In this document: positions 44,985 to 56,043 of the stretch, piece after piece
Numbering within the stretch: position 1 is the first letter of the stretch
How the letters are laid out: each line of letters starts with the position of its first letter
Source: Emydura subglobosa
Taxonomy: Eukaryota > Chordata > Testudines > Chelidae
NCBI GenBank assembly: GCA_007922225.1
Contig: ML679969.1
Span: 21,334,650 to 21,398,649 of the forward strand
DNA length: 64,000 nucleotides
Reading direction: 5' to 3'
The notes under the pieces: generated by a model
The model's database searches: none
What the model was told of the DNA's origin: nothing
Seen by the model: only the letters and a program-made list of their open reading frames with translations
Position numbers and translations under genes: made by a program

Positions 44985-45165
44985 GTATGAGCATGCAACT
45001 GTGTAAATGTGTATGTACATGTGATTTATTATATGCATGTATGCATATGTGTTAACAGTGTGTGTATACATGTGGATGCAATGGGATGTGTGCACACAGG
45101 TGGTGTTTGTATATGTATGTATCCACAGTGCGTGCGTGCGCGCACACACGCAACGTATGCAGCCA
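44985..45165. repeat. Alternating purine-pyrimidine tract, Z-DNA-prone
   Basis: About 180 bp dominated by TGTG/CATG/TATG steps, ending in a strictly alternating block at 45128-45152 (GTGCGTGCGTGCGCGCACAC then ACGC). That block includes a GTGCGCGCAC palindrome. A similar but weaker TG-rich tract lies near 5010-5200. Confidence 0.8.
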
Positions 45166-45289
45166 CAAAGGTTATGGCGGCTGCACTCTTTTCTCTGACA
45201 TACAGAACAGAGCTGTATCACATTGGTAAGACAGTGGAGGGTGGTCTGCACTTCCACTCATTGGTCAATCCTGTAGTATAACGTTCCTA

Positions 45290-45779
45290 TTGGTGTAAAT
45301 GGAGGATTCCAGTTTCCAGGGATGTCAATGGTCTTGGTCCATTGCTAGATGAGAGTGGTAGAATTATCAATAATAATGCAGAATAGGCAGCAGTGTTCTA
45401 TAAATATTTTTGTTTTGAATTTGACGGAAAAACAGATGATACAGTTATGGCATACAATAATGATAACACTCTTTCCATTCCACTAATATCTCAGAAGACT
45501 GTTAAACAGCAACTACTAAAGTTAGACATTTAAAAAACAGCAGGTCCAGATAACTTGCATCCAAGAGTTTTAAAAGATCTGGTTGAGGAGCTTGCTAGAT
45601 CACTAATGTTGATTTTCAATAAGTCTTGGAACTCTAGGGAAGTCCAAAAGACTGGAAGAAATCTAATGTATCAATATTTAAAAAGGGTAAATGGGATGAC
45701 CCGCTGTCTGACATCAATCCTGGGCAAGATAATGAAGTGGCTGATACAGAATGAATAAAGAATTAATGGAAAACAATAT
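45290..45779 (+). pseudogene. CR1 LINE ORF2 remnant, reverse transcriptase 5' part
   Basis: The plus strand encodes HPRVLKDLVEELARSLMLIF then FNKSWNSREVQKTGRN, and, after a frameshift, KKSNVSIFKKGKWDDP. These match the N-terminal reverse-transcriptase block of CR1 elements (HPRVLKEL...IFxxSWxxGEVPxDWKxANVxPIFKKG). In CR1, ORF2 encodes an endonuclease and reverse transcriptase for target-primed insertion. Endonuclease is absent. The sequence breaks off at an LTR at 45780 and resumes at 47224. Multiple stops make it dead. Confidence 0.85.
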
Positions 45780-47223
45780 TGTGATGCTGGCAGACTAGCT
45801 GCCGCCTCCTGCCAAGATCCCCAGGTCTCGACTGAACACTGACAAATAAACAGATGGAATCAGTCTGGCTCACCTGTGTGTTAGTATTGTTAAACTAGGT
45901 GTTAGAATTATAACAATGTGTTTCGTGTTTAGATTTTATTGAAGGGTGAATTTATTGAATTAATCTCACTTTAACAACTGTATCCCACACTGTAAGGTAA
46001 TATTTGAGCAGTTGTATTGTGAATCTCTGTGACTGTGTAAGTCACTAGACAGGAGAGAGATATTAATTAGCATGAAGAATTGATCTTCAACAGAGTGCTA
46101 TGCCCTTCCCAAAAGGAAAGGTGCATCTATACCAGATGGAATATTGTCAGGCATTGCAACTGGCATTTCCTTGCGTACCATCAACAAGAGAACAAAAAGG
46201 CTTTTGCTGTTCTGTTCTCTGCCATATGAAGATGAGTCATGCAAGTGGACTTTATTTTATTAGCTGAGCTTAGGGCAGTGTCTGCAGCCCCCAGGGGGTC
46301 TATGAGAAGGTTTCAGAGGGTCTGCCAAGCAGTAACAGCCTTAGACTTCCTGGGACCACGGCAGAAAGTCAAAGCCTGAACCCGAGCAACTTAACTTCAC
46401 GAGGCCCCTTGTGGCACACAGCCATGGGCAGTTGCTCTGCTTGCTACCCCCTAATGCTGTCCCTAGCTTTTATATGCAGAAAAACAGTTGTGGCACAGGT
46501 GGGCCGTGGGGTTTTTATAGCATGTTGCAGTGGGTGGCGCTCAGAAAAATAAAAGGTTGAGAAGCCCTGGCTTAGAGTGCACAGCAGGAGGGACATAAAA
46601 AACCCCAAACAAAGGAACTAGGTATATCCTAATTGCTTGGACTCTGGGGCAGGGGGCAAAGTGTTTCTAGGCATAAATGAAAGATCCCCAAATGCTTAGC
46701 CTGGGATGCCCTAAAGCACATAGACAGCTTACTGATTATAGAAGCTTTTATTACCTTCTGAAACTTAAGATTGTAACTCATTTGTGTATCTGTGCTTACC
46801 TGCTTTAACCTTGTAAATAACTCTCTGGTTTTCTTTTCCTATTTAATAAATCTTTATATAGCTTATTATAGGAATGGCAACAAGCGTATTTGATGTGAGA
46901 TCTAAGGTGCAAGTGACTTGGGCAATCTTGGGATAAGTGACTAGTCCTTTGAGACTGGGAGTAACCTGAATATTGCTGTGATTCTTGTGCAAGGGACCAT
47001 CTATCACAAAGGTAAAACTCACCTGGGTGGTGAGATAAATCAGAATACCCAAGGGGACTGTCTGTGACTCCATGTTAAGGCTGTTGCCATGCCTGAGGAG
47101 TTTACATTTGATGATTCATTGGTGAAATCTAAGTATAAAACTCACAACCAGCTTGGGGTTTATGTCCTGGTTCTTAATGATCTGCCCTGAGGTTAGTACT
47201 CATGAGTCATTGCAGGCAGCACT
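45780..47223 (+). mobile_element. Solo LTR, family A, nested in a CR1 element
   Basis: Begins TGTGATGCTGGCAG and ends GCAGCACTCCA, with TG...CA ends. It has TTTAATAAATC near 46841-46848 as plus-strand poly(A) signal and aligns as reverse complement to 31745-32860. Flanks AATAT (left) and ATTAT (right) may be a diverged 5-bp target duplication. Both sides are CR1 sequence in the right order, so the insertion edges are well defined. No internal retroviral genes remain. Confidence 0.8.
46270..46575 (+). mobile_element. hAT-like fragment nested within the solo LTR
   Basis: Ends in AAAATAAAAGGTTGAGAAGCC, with GTTGTGGCACAGGTGGGCCG and GCATGTTGCAGTGGGTGGCGC just upstream. This is the end sequence of a common turtle hAT-type element whose tip reads GGTTGAGAACC. 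The left end (about AGTGTCTGCAGCCCCCAGG) is approximate. A related tip lies at 50116. Confidence 0.6.
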
Positions 47224-48480
47224 CCAATTATAATTAATGCCAATCAACATCATTTTATGGAAAATAGATCCTGTCAGACTAATTTGATATTTTTTATGAG
47301 AGTGCAAGTTTGGTTGATAAAGATAATATTGCTAATGTAAGAGACAAAGTTCTGTAAGGTGTTTGACTTGGTACGGCATGACATTTTGATTTAAAAACTA
47401 GTATGATATAGAATTAACATAGCAAATATCAAATGGATTAAAAGCTGGCTAACTGATAGGTCTCAAAATGTAATTGTAAACGGAATCATCGGCCAACTGG
47501 TGTATTTCTAGGCAAGGGCCTGCAGGAATTGGTTCTTGCTCCTATGCTATTTAACATTTTTATCAATGACCTGGAAGAAAACAAAATTTTCACTAATAAA
47601 GTTTACAGATTACACAAACATTTAGGGAGTGGTAAATAATGAAGAGGGCAGGACACTGATAAAGAGCAATCTGGATTACCTGGTAAACTGAGTGCAAGCA
47701 CACATTATGCATTTTAATACAGCTAAATGCATACATCTAGGAACAAAGAATGTAGGCCAAACTTGCAGGATGGGGTACTCTACTCTGGGAAGCAGTGACT
47801 TTGAAAAAGGGTTTGGGTTACTGGTGGATAATCAGCTGAACATGAGGTCTCAGTATGTTGCTGTGGCCAAAAGGGCTAACGTGATCCTTGGATGCATAAA
47901 TAAAGGAATCTCAGGTAGGAATAAAGAAGTTATTTTACCTTTGATTTGGCACTATTGCAACCACTGCTGGAATAGTGGGTCTAGTTCTAGTGTCCACAAT
48001 TCAAGAAAGATGGTGATGAATTGGAGACAGTTCAGAATGATTAAAAGATTATATTGATAGATTGAGGGAGCTCAATCTATTTAGTTAAACACACAGAAGG
48101 TTAAGGGATGACTTGATTTCAGTCTATAGGCACCTATATGGAACATACAAACATTTCATCATGGGCTCTTTAATCTAGCCAAGAAAGGTCTAACATGATC
48201 CAATGGCTGGAAGTTGAAGCTAGATAACTTCAGACTGGAAATAAGGTGTAAATTTTTAAACAGTGAGAGTAATTAGTCATTGGAACAATTTACCAAGGGT
48301 CATGGTGGATTCTACATCACTGACAACTTTTATATCCAAATTGGATGTTTTTTCTAAAAAAGATCTGCTTTAGGAATTATTCTGGGGGAAGTTCTATGGT
48401 CTTTGTGATACAGGAGGCCAGACTAAAGGATCATAATGGTCCCTTTAGTCCTTGGAATCCATTTTCACTGACACTAACTT
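47224..48480 (+). pseudogene. CR1 LINE ORF2 remnant, reverse transcriptase 3' part and 3' end
   Basis: It continues the interrupted CR1: AATTAATGCCAATCAACATC and TATGGAAAATAGATCCTGTC. Then broken frames hold segments such as KWIKSWLTDRSQNVIVNG and MHFNTAKCIHLGTKN, and ILGCINKGISGRNKEVILPL then IWHYCNHCW near 47890-47980. These match CR1 palm/thumb and C-terminal segments. It closes with GTTCTATGGTCTTTGTGATA, CAGGAGGCCAGACTAAAGGA and TCATAATGGTCCCTTTAG, the turtle CR1 3'UTR. Several frameshifts and stops. Confidence 0.85.
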
Positions 48481-48629
48481 CATTTCAAATAGCCTAAGGG
48501 CTGAACAGGCTGAATGAATTATTATAGGGAGAAGCGTGCTGCACTTTAGAGACCTTCCTATGACAGTGTTGTGTCCAGTGTGCAGTGCCCAAGCTCATAC
48601 TGGTAGGCCCTTGCTTTGCTGAAATAAAT

Positions 48630-49010
48630 AAATTCATAGACATTAAGGCCAGAAGGGATCATTACTATGATCATCTAACCTGATCTCCTGCATAACACAG
48701 GCCATTAATTTCACCCCATGATTCATGCATCTTCCAAATATTTTAAGCCTTTTTGTGAATCCAGTAGTACTGTTTCAACAGTATCTTGTGGTATTGAGTT
48801 CCACAGGATAATCAACTGCTTTTTAAAATAATATTTTAAACTTGTTGCCTCTTTAATATAATTGGATGTCTCCTTGTTCTCTGTGTTATGAGATGGGTGA
48901 ATAGGAGCACTCATGACTGCTGGAAATTTCTTCTGCTCAGAGGCAGCCCTTTGGAACTTAGAAAGCTCCTGCAGTGATGGGTTCTGTTTATCTACAGGCT
49001 CTTGGTGATG
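48630..49010 (-). mobile_element. CR1 LINE 3' region, antisense
   Basis: AATTCATAGACATTAAGGCC, AGAAGGGATCATTACTATGA, TCATCTAACCTGATCTCCTG and CATAACACAGGCCATTAATT are the reverse complement of a turtle CR1 3' end. The body continues to about 49000. It lies tail-to-tail with the CR1 that ends at 48480, about 150 bp away. Confidence 0.8.
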
Positions 49011-49092
49011 GATGAGGATGAGAGGCACAGATGGGCAAGACACAGAAGCTGAAGCCAGGCACAGCACAGGGTTTAGAGAAAGTCAATCACTT

Positions 49093-50136
49093 AGGGTGGA
49101 GATTCTCAACCAGTGACTGCATCAGAGTTTCTAGGGGCCATGGAGACCCTTCTAATAAATCAGTAATTAATGCCACTCACTCCAATTTGGCCCAGCCACC
49201 CCATGACAGAGGAGCAGCCAGGACAAATTTGAGTGAGTGGCATGGTGCTTAGTGTTGTAACAGCACTCAGATTTGGCCCTGCCGCCACTCAGTCATGGCC
49301 AAGTGGGGGCAATGTGGGAGGTGGACAAAGAGGAGGGTGGGGATCCATGTGTATTGGGAACAGGCTTCCCGTTGGGCTCAACCCGCTTCCTGCCCTGGCT
49401 CTGTGCCAAATGCCATTGGTTGCACTTGGCCCTACTTGTGCAGCCTTGGGGCTTTGCCTAGGTACAGTTCCACCTCCACCAGTTGCGTGGGTTGGCCTGT
49501 TGAGCGGCAGCACCTCCTGCACAACTTCAAGGCCTGCAGCTGCCCAGCCAACCAGGAATGGGCTTGGGGAAGCCCCAATGAGCAGAGGCTGGGGCTTGTG
49601 CCTCATGCCTCAGGTAGGGTGCAAGGCTGGTCAAGAAGAGACCTGGAGGTGTCAGACCACCCTCCCAGCACCTCCAGGATATGAGTTTAGGGGCTCCCCC
49701 TCTCCAGGACCCCATCCTGGGATTTGAGGAAGGGGAGGTGTACCCAGCCCCTGCTGGAGGGTAAAAGACCCTGCTGCCAACTCAACCTCTACTCAGTTGC
49801 AAAACAAGAGTTTAGATCCTGCACCCCCACAGGCACTTCGGTCCCAAGGGGCCCCCTAACCTGCATCCTCTACCTTGAGGATACCTTTATACAGACCTGC
49901 CCTTTCTGGGGCAGAGGAGAGCAAAATTGTAGTGTTGTTGCCCTCCTATTGCATTGGCCACTGTCACAAACAGGACACTGGCCTAGTGGACCATGGTTCT
50001 GCCCTGGTATGGCCCTTCTACGTTCTCCGGCCAGGCAGGATCCTTCTAGCTATCATAATGCAAAGGAGAGGTTCCAAGTTACAAAAAAAATAGGAAGGTG
50101 GGACCTGGATCAAAAAAGGTTGAGAACCCCTGGCCT
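49093..50136. mobile_element. hAT-like non-autonomous DNA transposon, about 1.04 kb
   Basis: Left end TGGAGATTCTCAACCAGTGA and right end AAAAAAGGTTGAGAACCCCTGG form the CTCAACC/GGTTGAG inverted terminal pair of the hAT-like family noted at 46575. The interior is GC-rich and has no transposase. Open frames of 100-164 codons are compositional. The exact tips and target duplication are uncertain. Confidence 0.6.
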
Positions 50137-51999
50137 GGGGGCCCGCATCCCCAGTTTCCCCCACCCCTACCCCCCAGTAGGGGCCTCTGGACACTTCAGC
50201 ACCGCACCCACCCCCAAGCTCTGAGGCAGCCAGGAGGGGGAGCTGCCGGGCGGCCCTTTTGGAAGCAGCAGCAAAGTGGAAGAAGCACGAGGCGGAGCTC
50301 TTGACTTACAAGACACCCCTCACCCCTTCCTTCCCCCACCCCCCACCCGCTCTGCTCCCCTCCCCCTTCGGGCGGAAGCAGCCCGAGGGGCACCGCGCGG
50401 AGCAGAAGCAGGCAGGCTCCAGGAGTCCCCCCTCCCCCTTGTGGGCCAGTTCTCGCATCGCAGCGCAGGGGCTGGGCTCTTGAAATGGCAAAGGGAGGCT
50501 CGGGCGCCTGCTGAGCAAAGGAGGCTCGGTTCCCCAAGGTCAGCTACAGCCCCCACCCCTGCCAGCAGCAGAGCCCCGCAGACCCTGCAGGGTGGGAGCA
50601 GATAGAGACTTTACCATTTCCTGAAACCTGACCCACATCCGCGCACAGGCCAGCTGCTGGGCTGCAGCCAGAGCCAGCCTCTTTGTTCCTGCTTCCAAAG
50701 CTGGGGAGTGAGATGCACACACCACAACCCTTTTCCCTTCTCCCAGCATACTCCACACCCAACTCAATGCCCATTACACAGAGAACAGACTCTTCTCTAC
50801 CCAACACACTACACACCCCACAGCCCAGGTACACATGCCCACTCTCCAGTACTCTGAACACACAGCATCTCCCATGCAGGCCTCTGTCCTATGCCACAAC
50901 CATAGGTGCTGGAACTAGGGGTGTTCCCACATCCCCTGGCTTGAAGTGGTTTCCTTCATATTCTGGGTTCACAGTTTGGTTCAATGGCTCTCCGCACCCC
51001 CACTATACACATTGTTCCAATGCCCCTGCCCACAACCCTGCGCAGCACAGACGTCACCACTCAGGTACATGCCTGCAGTAACCTCACGGGCATCTCATTC
51101 ACTGTTCACTTAGAACATGCTCCCCATGACACTCAATACACACACCTCACAAAGGAACACAACGCACTTCTCAGCTTCCTCCCCAGATAAAGGCACCACA
51201 ATACCCCAGCGAGAGGAATCAGACCTGCCTGTGGAAACCTGGGCACTGGAAGTGTCAGAGTGGAAATGAAACTCTTCAGATATCACCCAGAATTACTTTA
51301 ACTCCTGAAGCTACCAGAGCAAAATCCTAGGCCAGTACCAGCTCTGGCTCTTTCCCAAATAGCTGGAGCCAAACACACATTTTAAGCCCAGCCAGTGTCA
51401 CTCCAGGCATTGGATTTATTTAGATGGAGTGAATTCTCTACAGGCACTTGGCTTTGCTGTATGGAATCTGGGTCATTAGATATGCTGACTCGGAGAGCCC
51501 CAAGAGAAGGCCTCCAAGCCCCGCCTGAATTTGGGGAAAGATCCTATATAGGGAAAGGGGGGTGGGGGATGCAAAGGGCATCCCAGAAACCTGCAGGGAG
51601 AAGAAAGAGAGTATCTAGATACTGCTGACTCCTGGGAAATGAAGGGCCCCACCTAGGGGCAGTAGCTGAGGGCAGGGGAAGGCTGCAGGTTCCTGGGAGG
51701 GGAAGTGGGAGGAACAAGGCCCCGATCCTGATGGCCATTCGCACATAAGCTACAATTCTGGGCTCTCCAGCTCCCGAGGATCCACCTCCACGATCCTGGC
51801 TCCTGAGAGCCCAGCCCTGCCAGGCGAGGGTGCCAAGCCTTACAACGTTGCCTGCTGCTGTATCTCCCTGCATCATTTGCAGAGGCTCCGGCTCTCCACC
51901 CCATCCTCAGGGGGCGAGAGGCAGGAAGCAGCTCAGCTGGGGAAGAGAAAGGGTTTGCAGGGCAGGAAGCGTGGAGCCTCCAGCTCTGGCCACAGCTGG
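50137..51999. other. Unassigned stretch with a local CpG-rich patch at about 50200-50600
   Basis: The patch holds CpG clusters (GGGCGGAAGC, CACCGCGCGGAGC, CAGTTCTCGCATCGCAGCGCAG). It could be a promoter fragment or a GC-rich repeat. The rest is unremarkable; short frames only. Confidence 0.35.
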
Positions 52000-54359
52000 T
52001 GCGAATCCCAGCCGACTGGCCGCTATGGGAGCCGCCTCCTCCCCGCCCCCAGCCAGGGAGAGGATCACTTCATTTTTCATCGCCTCCTGACAGAGCGCTG
52101 AGCTGGGAACCTGGAAAGCCCCGAGTCACTGCCCAGCCCGCCTGAACTGAACCGAGCTGAGCTGAGCTGAACCTGCGTGCCTAGGCACAGCTGCCCTTGG
52201 CAGAACTGCTCCCCGTAGGCCCAGGGCACGGACCCGCCCGTACGGACCGCTGCCTCGCCAGGGCGCCCTCTAGTCCCTGTGGAGCCGTAATGCCGGGAGA
52301 GGCGAGACCCAACGGGCCCAGGCCCTTTGATCTCCCCGCACTCCTGTTTCTCATTAGCAGCGGAAGCGTTTAATTACTGCCCCTGCCATGTGCGCACAGT
52401 GATTGCTTTGAACCTGCCCTCCTAATTCACTCCAGCTGGCTCCATCCAGCCCAGGGCAAGGTCCCGGGAGAGGGAAGGAGCTGGGCAGTACAGAGCGGCG
52501 AGGAGCAAAGCAAATGCTTTCCAGGCCGTTTGTCATCAGTGTCCGGCCGTCTCCCCTCTGATCCGCCGCAGCCCCCACCACTTTGCACGGTTCCCCGGAC
52601 ACTCTGGAGCCGGTTAACCTCGCAGCCCTGCAAAACAAATCCCCCGGCTCTGATCCCCGCCCGCTTCGCCGCTGCAGAGCTGCTCCAGCCCTGCTGTGCG
52701 TCCGAGGAAACAGCCTGAGCTTTGTGCCTGGCAGAGAAACCCGTAACCCAGGACTGGGCTTCCCGACACCCCCGCCCTCCCCGCGAACAGAGACTGTCCC
52801 TGCCCCCACACACAGGTTCCTGCTAGGAGGGGGAGAAGGGAAGAATGTGGGGGAGGGACAGTGGGAGAAGTGCACTGATGTCCATACCGAGCGTGTTTGC
52901 GGAGGGAGGGGCATGTCTGCTCTAGTGGGGGTGGGGGATGAGACTGTCTCAATGTGTGGGTGTAGGGGGGCATGCCTGAGCCTGCTAGCTGCCTTGGGTG
53001 GGTGCGGCGGTGTGGACAGACAGCAGCGTGTGTCTGCGGGCCAGAGGAGTGTGAGTGTAAGCGTGAGCAGGGGTGCAGCATCGGGGTGTGGTGTAGGTGC
53101 ATCTGTGTGGTGGGGAGCGAAGAACTGGCCCATCTTCTACCCGCCTCCATGGTTTCGACAACAGCCAGCCTGGTCGCTCGCTGGAAGGGAGGGGGCGCGG
53201 TGTCTCTGCAGCTCCTGGAGTCTCTCCTGCGCTTTCCCTTCCTTTCCAGCGAGCACACAATCCCCTCCCCCTCCCCAGGTCACATTCTCCAGGCTTCCCT
53301 TGTAAACGTTCTCATTGCAGCAGTGCCCCCAAGGAGCTTTAAGGACTAAACCAAGCGTGGCACTAGCAGGGGGAAGGGGGAGAGGAGGGGAGCCCCAGCT
53401 GGAGCATGGGAACTGAAGTGGGTGTCTGCCTCGCACCTGCGTTCTCCCGAGGCGCCTCGCACAATAGGCCTGGTTCCGGAGCGGGACGCGAACCCAGTCC
53501 TAGCGCGTTAGTTCTGCTCCTACCCTTCACGCCCATGGGGCGCCTGAGTTACACGGTTTCCAAGCACAGACCAGGTCTCTGCCCCCAAGCAGCCTCTCGG
53601 CTCGGCCTCTCCTAGAGGAGATGGCCTGTGCTGCTGGGGCCCCTCTCTGTCCTAGGGGACTCTGGTTTGTGCCTCCCATGTGCCCCACGAGGCGCTGTAT
53701 AGCCCACAGCCCCCACTGCCCACCCCGCACCACCAATCTGTCTGGTTGCCAGCGCTTTCTGGGGGGAGCGAGGAGCAGCGGTTTACAGACGCTCCTGAAT
53801 CCCTCCCATGGTCCCTCCCAGGATGCTAACCTGTTTCACGGGTGGCACCTCAGTGACTTGGCCAAGCTCCTGTGAGTCGGCCGAAGAACCGGGATTTCCT
53901 GGTGTCGGGTACACGGGGACTGTTGGCGAGCACCCCAATAGGGGCCAGCTGCTTTCTAGGCGCTATCCTCCCTCCCGGTCCACCCGCGGCGCCAGGGCTG
54001 GGATTCCTGCCTGAAGTGACCTCCCTGCCCCCCAGCAGCTCTGGGCTCCTGGCACATGGGGATCGGAGTAGGGCTGTACGGTTAGCGCCTGCCCAGGGAG
54101 TGACTGACCCGTGTAAAGGCTGGAGGGGAGGGAGCAGCGCCAGCCGGACTGTCTGAAGCGGGTTCAGCCCTGCGGACTGGAAGGAAACCTGGCTGCCTTC
54201 CCCGGAGCACCGCCGAGCTGGAGCTGCTTGTAGAAAGGATTTTGTGCCACCTGTTTGCAGCTGTCACAGTCTCCGGGGTTTAACCCTCCTCCCCTGCCTG
54301 CAGCTCCTTTAGGCAGAGATGAAACAAAAAAGGCTCTACCTGCAAGGGGGTTTGCTGGT
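52000..54359. promoter_or_regulatory. CpG-rich block 1 (possible promoter/enhancer region)
   Basis: CpGs are dense at about 52140-52760 and 53380-54230, while the rest of the window is CpG-depleted. No transposon was recognised in this 2.3 kb, which suggests constraint or an unmethylated island. TTTAATTACTGCC and CCTAATTCAC near 52368-52425 are homeodomain-type ATTA sites. Long frames (259 and 240 codons on opposite strands at 52354-53305) are compositional: they lack any domain and run through microsatellite-like GTG sequence. Which gene it would serve is unknown. Confidence 0.45.
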
Positions 54360-55080
54360 CTAACAGCCACTCCAGGTGCCTAGATACAAAATTTAGACCC
54401 TCAGAATCCCTGCTCTGCTGTTGCTTATCGCCGCAGGTGCCTAAATCCTCTAGGCACTTTGGTTTCCATTTGTAAAGTCCCCATGGTGCCAAATTACTCC
54501 TGGTGGGTATGCGCAGAGCCACCTCCCTCCTGGCACCCAGTGATTAGCTCATGCCCTAAATCCGGGTGGGCTTCCTGCCTACCTCACCTGCAGGGACCAC
54601 TCCCCTGGGGTTTTCAGCGTGCACTGACCACATGGGGCGCACAAAGGAGGCGGGACCTAAACCCCATTACACCCAATAATCCAGTAGTTGGAGCTCTCAC
54701 CCAGATTCAGAGGCCCACTCTGTCTATTGCAGAGTAGGGACTTGACCCCAGGCCTCCCACAGGAATTCACTAACCACTGACCTATGGGGCATTCTGTGGC
54801 AGAGCGTTTTCAACCTCTGCTGTTGAAGCTGTTTGACTTAGATACTCCTGGCGGCAGGGAATTGGATCCCCTGTATCCCAGGTGAGTGCCCTGACTGATC
54901 CCTCTTGCGCTCTGTCTGCGAGAGACGATTCCTGGCTACTACTTGGCCTACTGGCTAGTGGCCTAACCACCGAGCTATTGGGTATAAGGGCTGGTTGGCA
55001 CCACCCCTCTTTTTCCCGGGAAAGGACTGAGCCCCGTCTGGGCTCAAGGGGCTGATCCACGGCAGCCTAGCTGAGGGGAC
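54360..55080. repeat. Interspersed repeat with GGTGCCTAAATCC motif
   Basis: GGTGCCTAAATCCTCTAGGC, GATTCAGAGGCCCACTCTG, CAGGTGAGTGCCCTGACTG and CTAACCACCGAGCTATTGGG resemble a turtle repeat family (also near 29355 and 35541). It runs between two CpG-rich blocks and is the main identifiable repeat in that region. Confidence 0.55.
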
Positions 55081-55190
55081 TGAAGGGGAATTGCCCCTTT
55101 CAACCAGGAGCGTGGGGTGGGGTGGGATGTGCTCGGGTCCTGAAGGACAAAAGCATCTTTGATCTAAAATTACACTCGCCCGCCGTGGAA

Positions 55191-55236
55191 ATGGCCCCTT
55201 TCACAGCAGCGGCTCTGCTGCTGCGCGCCTGCTGGG
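55191..55236 (+). CDS. Candidate first coding exon (signal-peptide-like)
   Basis: The ATG at 55191 sits in GTGGAAATGG, a good initiation context (purine at -3, G at +4). It reads M-A-P-F-T-A-A-A-L-L-L-R-A-C-W plus one base, then GTGAGT at 55237-55242. That is a consensus splice donor giving a phase-1 intron. A short hydrophobic N-terminal exon followed by a phase-1 intron is typical of secreted or single-pass receptor genes. No second exon was recognised downstream in the window, and an in-frame upstream ATG exists at 55122. The host protein is not recognised. It could be a chance frame in a CpG island. Confidence 0.35.
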
Positions 55237-56029
55237 GTGAGTGTAGCCGAGGGCTGTCACGAGTTTGCTGGCTCCCCTGGCAGAGGCTGCGGGATGATCC
55301 CATCCGGAAAGTATCTGCTCCCCGGCAGACACAAGCGCTGTGTTTTTATTTTCAAAGCAAAATGCGAAGCAGCGCAGAGGTCTCGCTGCTCTCCCCCTCC
55401 CCCCATTCCCACTGGCACCCACAGCCTCCCCGCCCTTCCGCAGATACATGGAGAGCAATTCAGCCTGGATGTGCCGCCTCGCTCCGCCCATCCCCCCTTT
55501 TCTGCATGGAGACAGAGGCTGTCGCTGCCTTCAGGGGTTGCGGTATCTCCATGGTTAAATCATGGCAACAGCACTGGCAGCCCCCCGCCCCCCGCCCGCA
55601 CGTGAGATATAGGGAAGCCCCTGATCCGGAGCTTCCTGGCTCAAACCCACGTGCAGCCAGGCAAGCGAGGATGAACCCCTGATTTTTCCCTTCGCCGATT
55701 GCTTTTTTTGTCACAGCCGAAGCGTTTTTATCACAATCTCCCTTTTCCTCTGCAGCCGGCTGATGAAATGCTCGGTCTCAGCGGGAACCCCAGGAGCAAA
55801 CGGCGACCTCTGGACCTAGTGCCCTCTGTTCCCCAGATGTCCCGCTCGCCTTCTGCGCTCTGGCGAGCCCCTCATTCTCTCGCTACACGCGCACACACAC
55901 ACACGATCACACAACCAAGCGAGACAGCCCCATTCTTGCATTCGCTCTGCCGGGGGACGGGGAGCGCTGTGTCTCGGAGATGCCCACGTTTTTCTAGGCA
56001 GTAATTGGCACTGGGGACTGGAAGATTTC

Positions 56030-56043
56030 GTTGCTATGACAAC
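56030..56043. promoter_or_regulatory. Perfect RFX-type X-box
   Basis: GTTGCTATGACAAC fits the RFX consensus GTHNYYATRRNAAC at every position. It lies in CpG-rich block 2. X-boxes in promoters are characteristic of ciliary genes (RFX2/3) and of MHC class II promoters (RFX5). No ciliary gene is identified here, so the role is inferred from motif and context only. Confidence 0.6.

Noticed and set aside
52026..52090. Short frame M-G-A-A-S-S-P-P-P-A-R-E-R-I-T-S-F-F-I resembling a homeobox-protein N-terminus
   Set aside because: It stops after two more residues, no homeodomain follows in any frame nearby, and the resemblance is a few residues only.
52354..53305. Overlapping open frames of 259 (minus) and 240 (plus) codons
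   Set aside because: Both are GC/GT-driven, overlap each other on opposite strands, have no domain or splice context and are Pro/Ser/Arg-biased as expected from composition.
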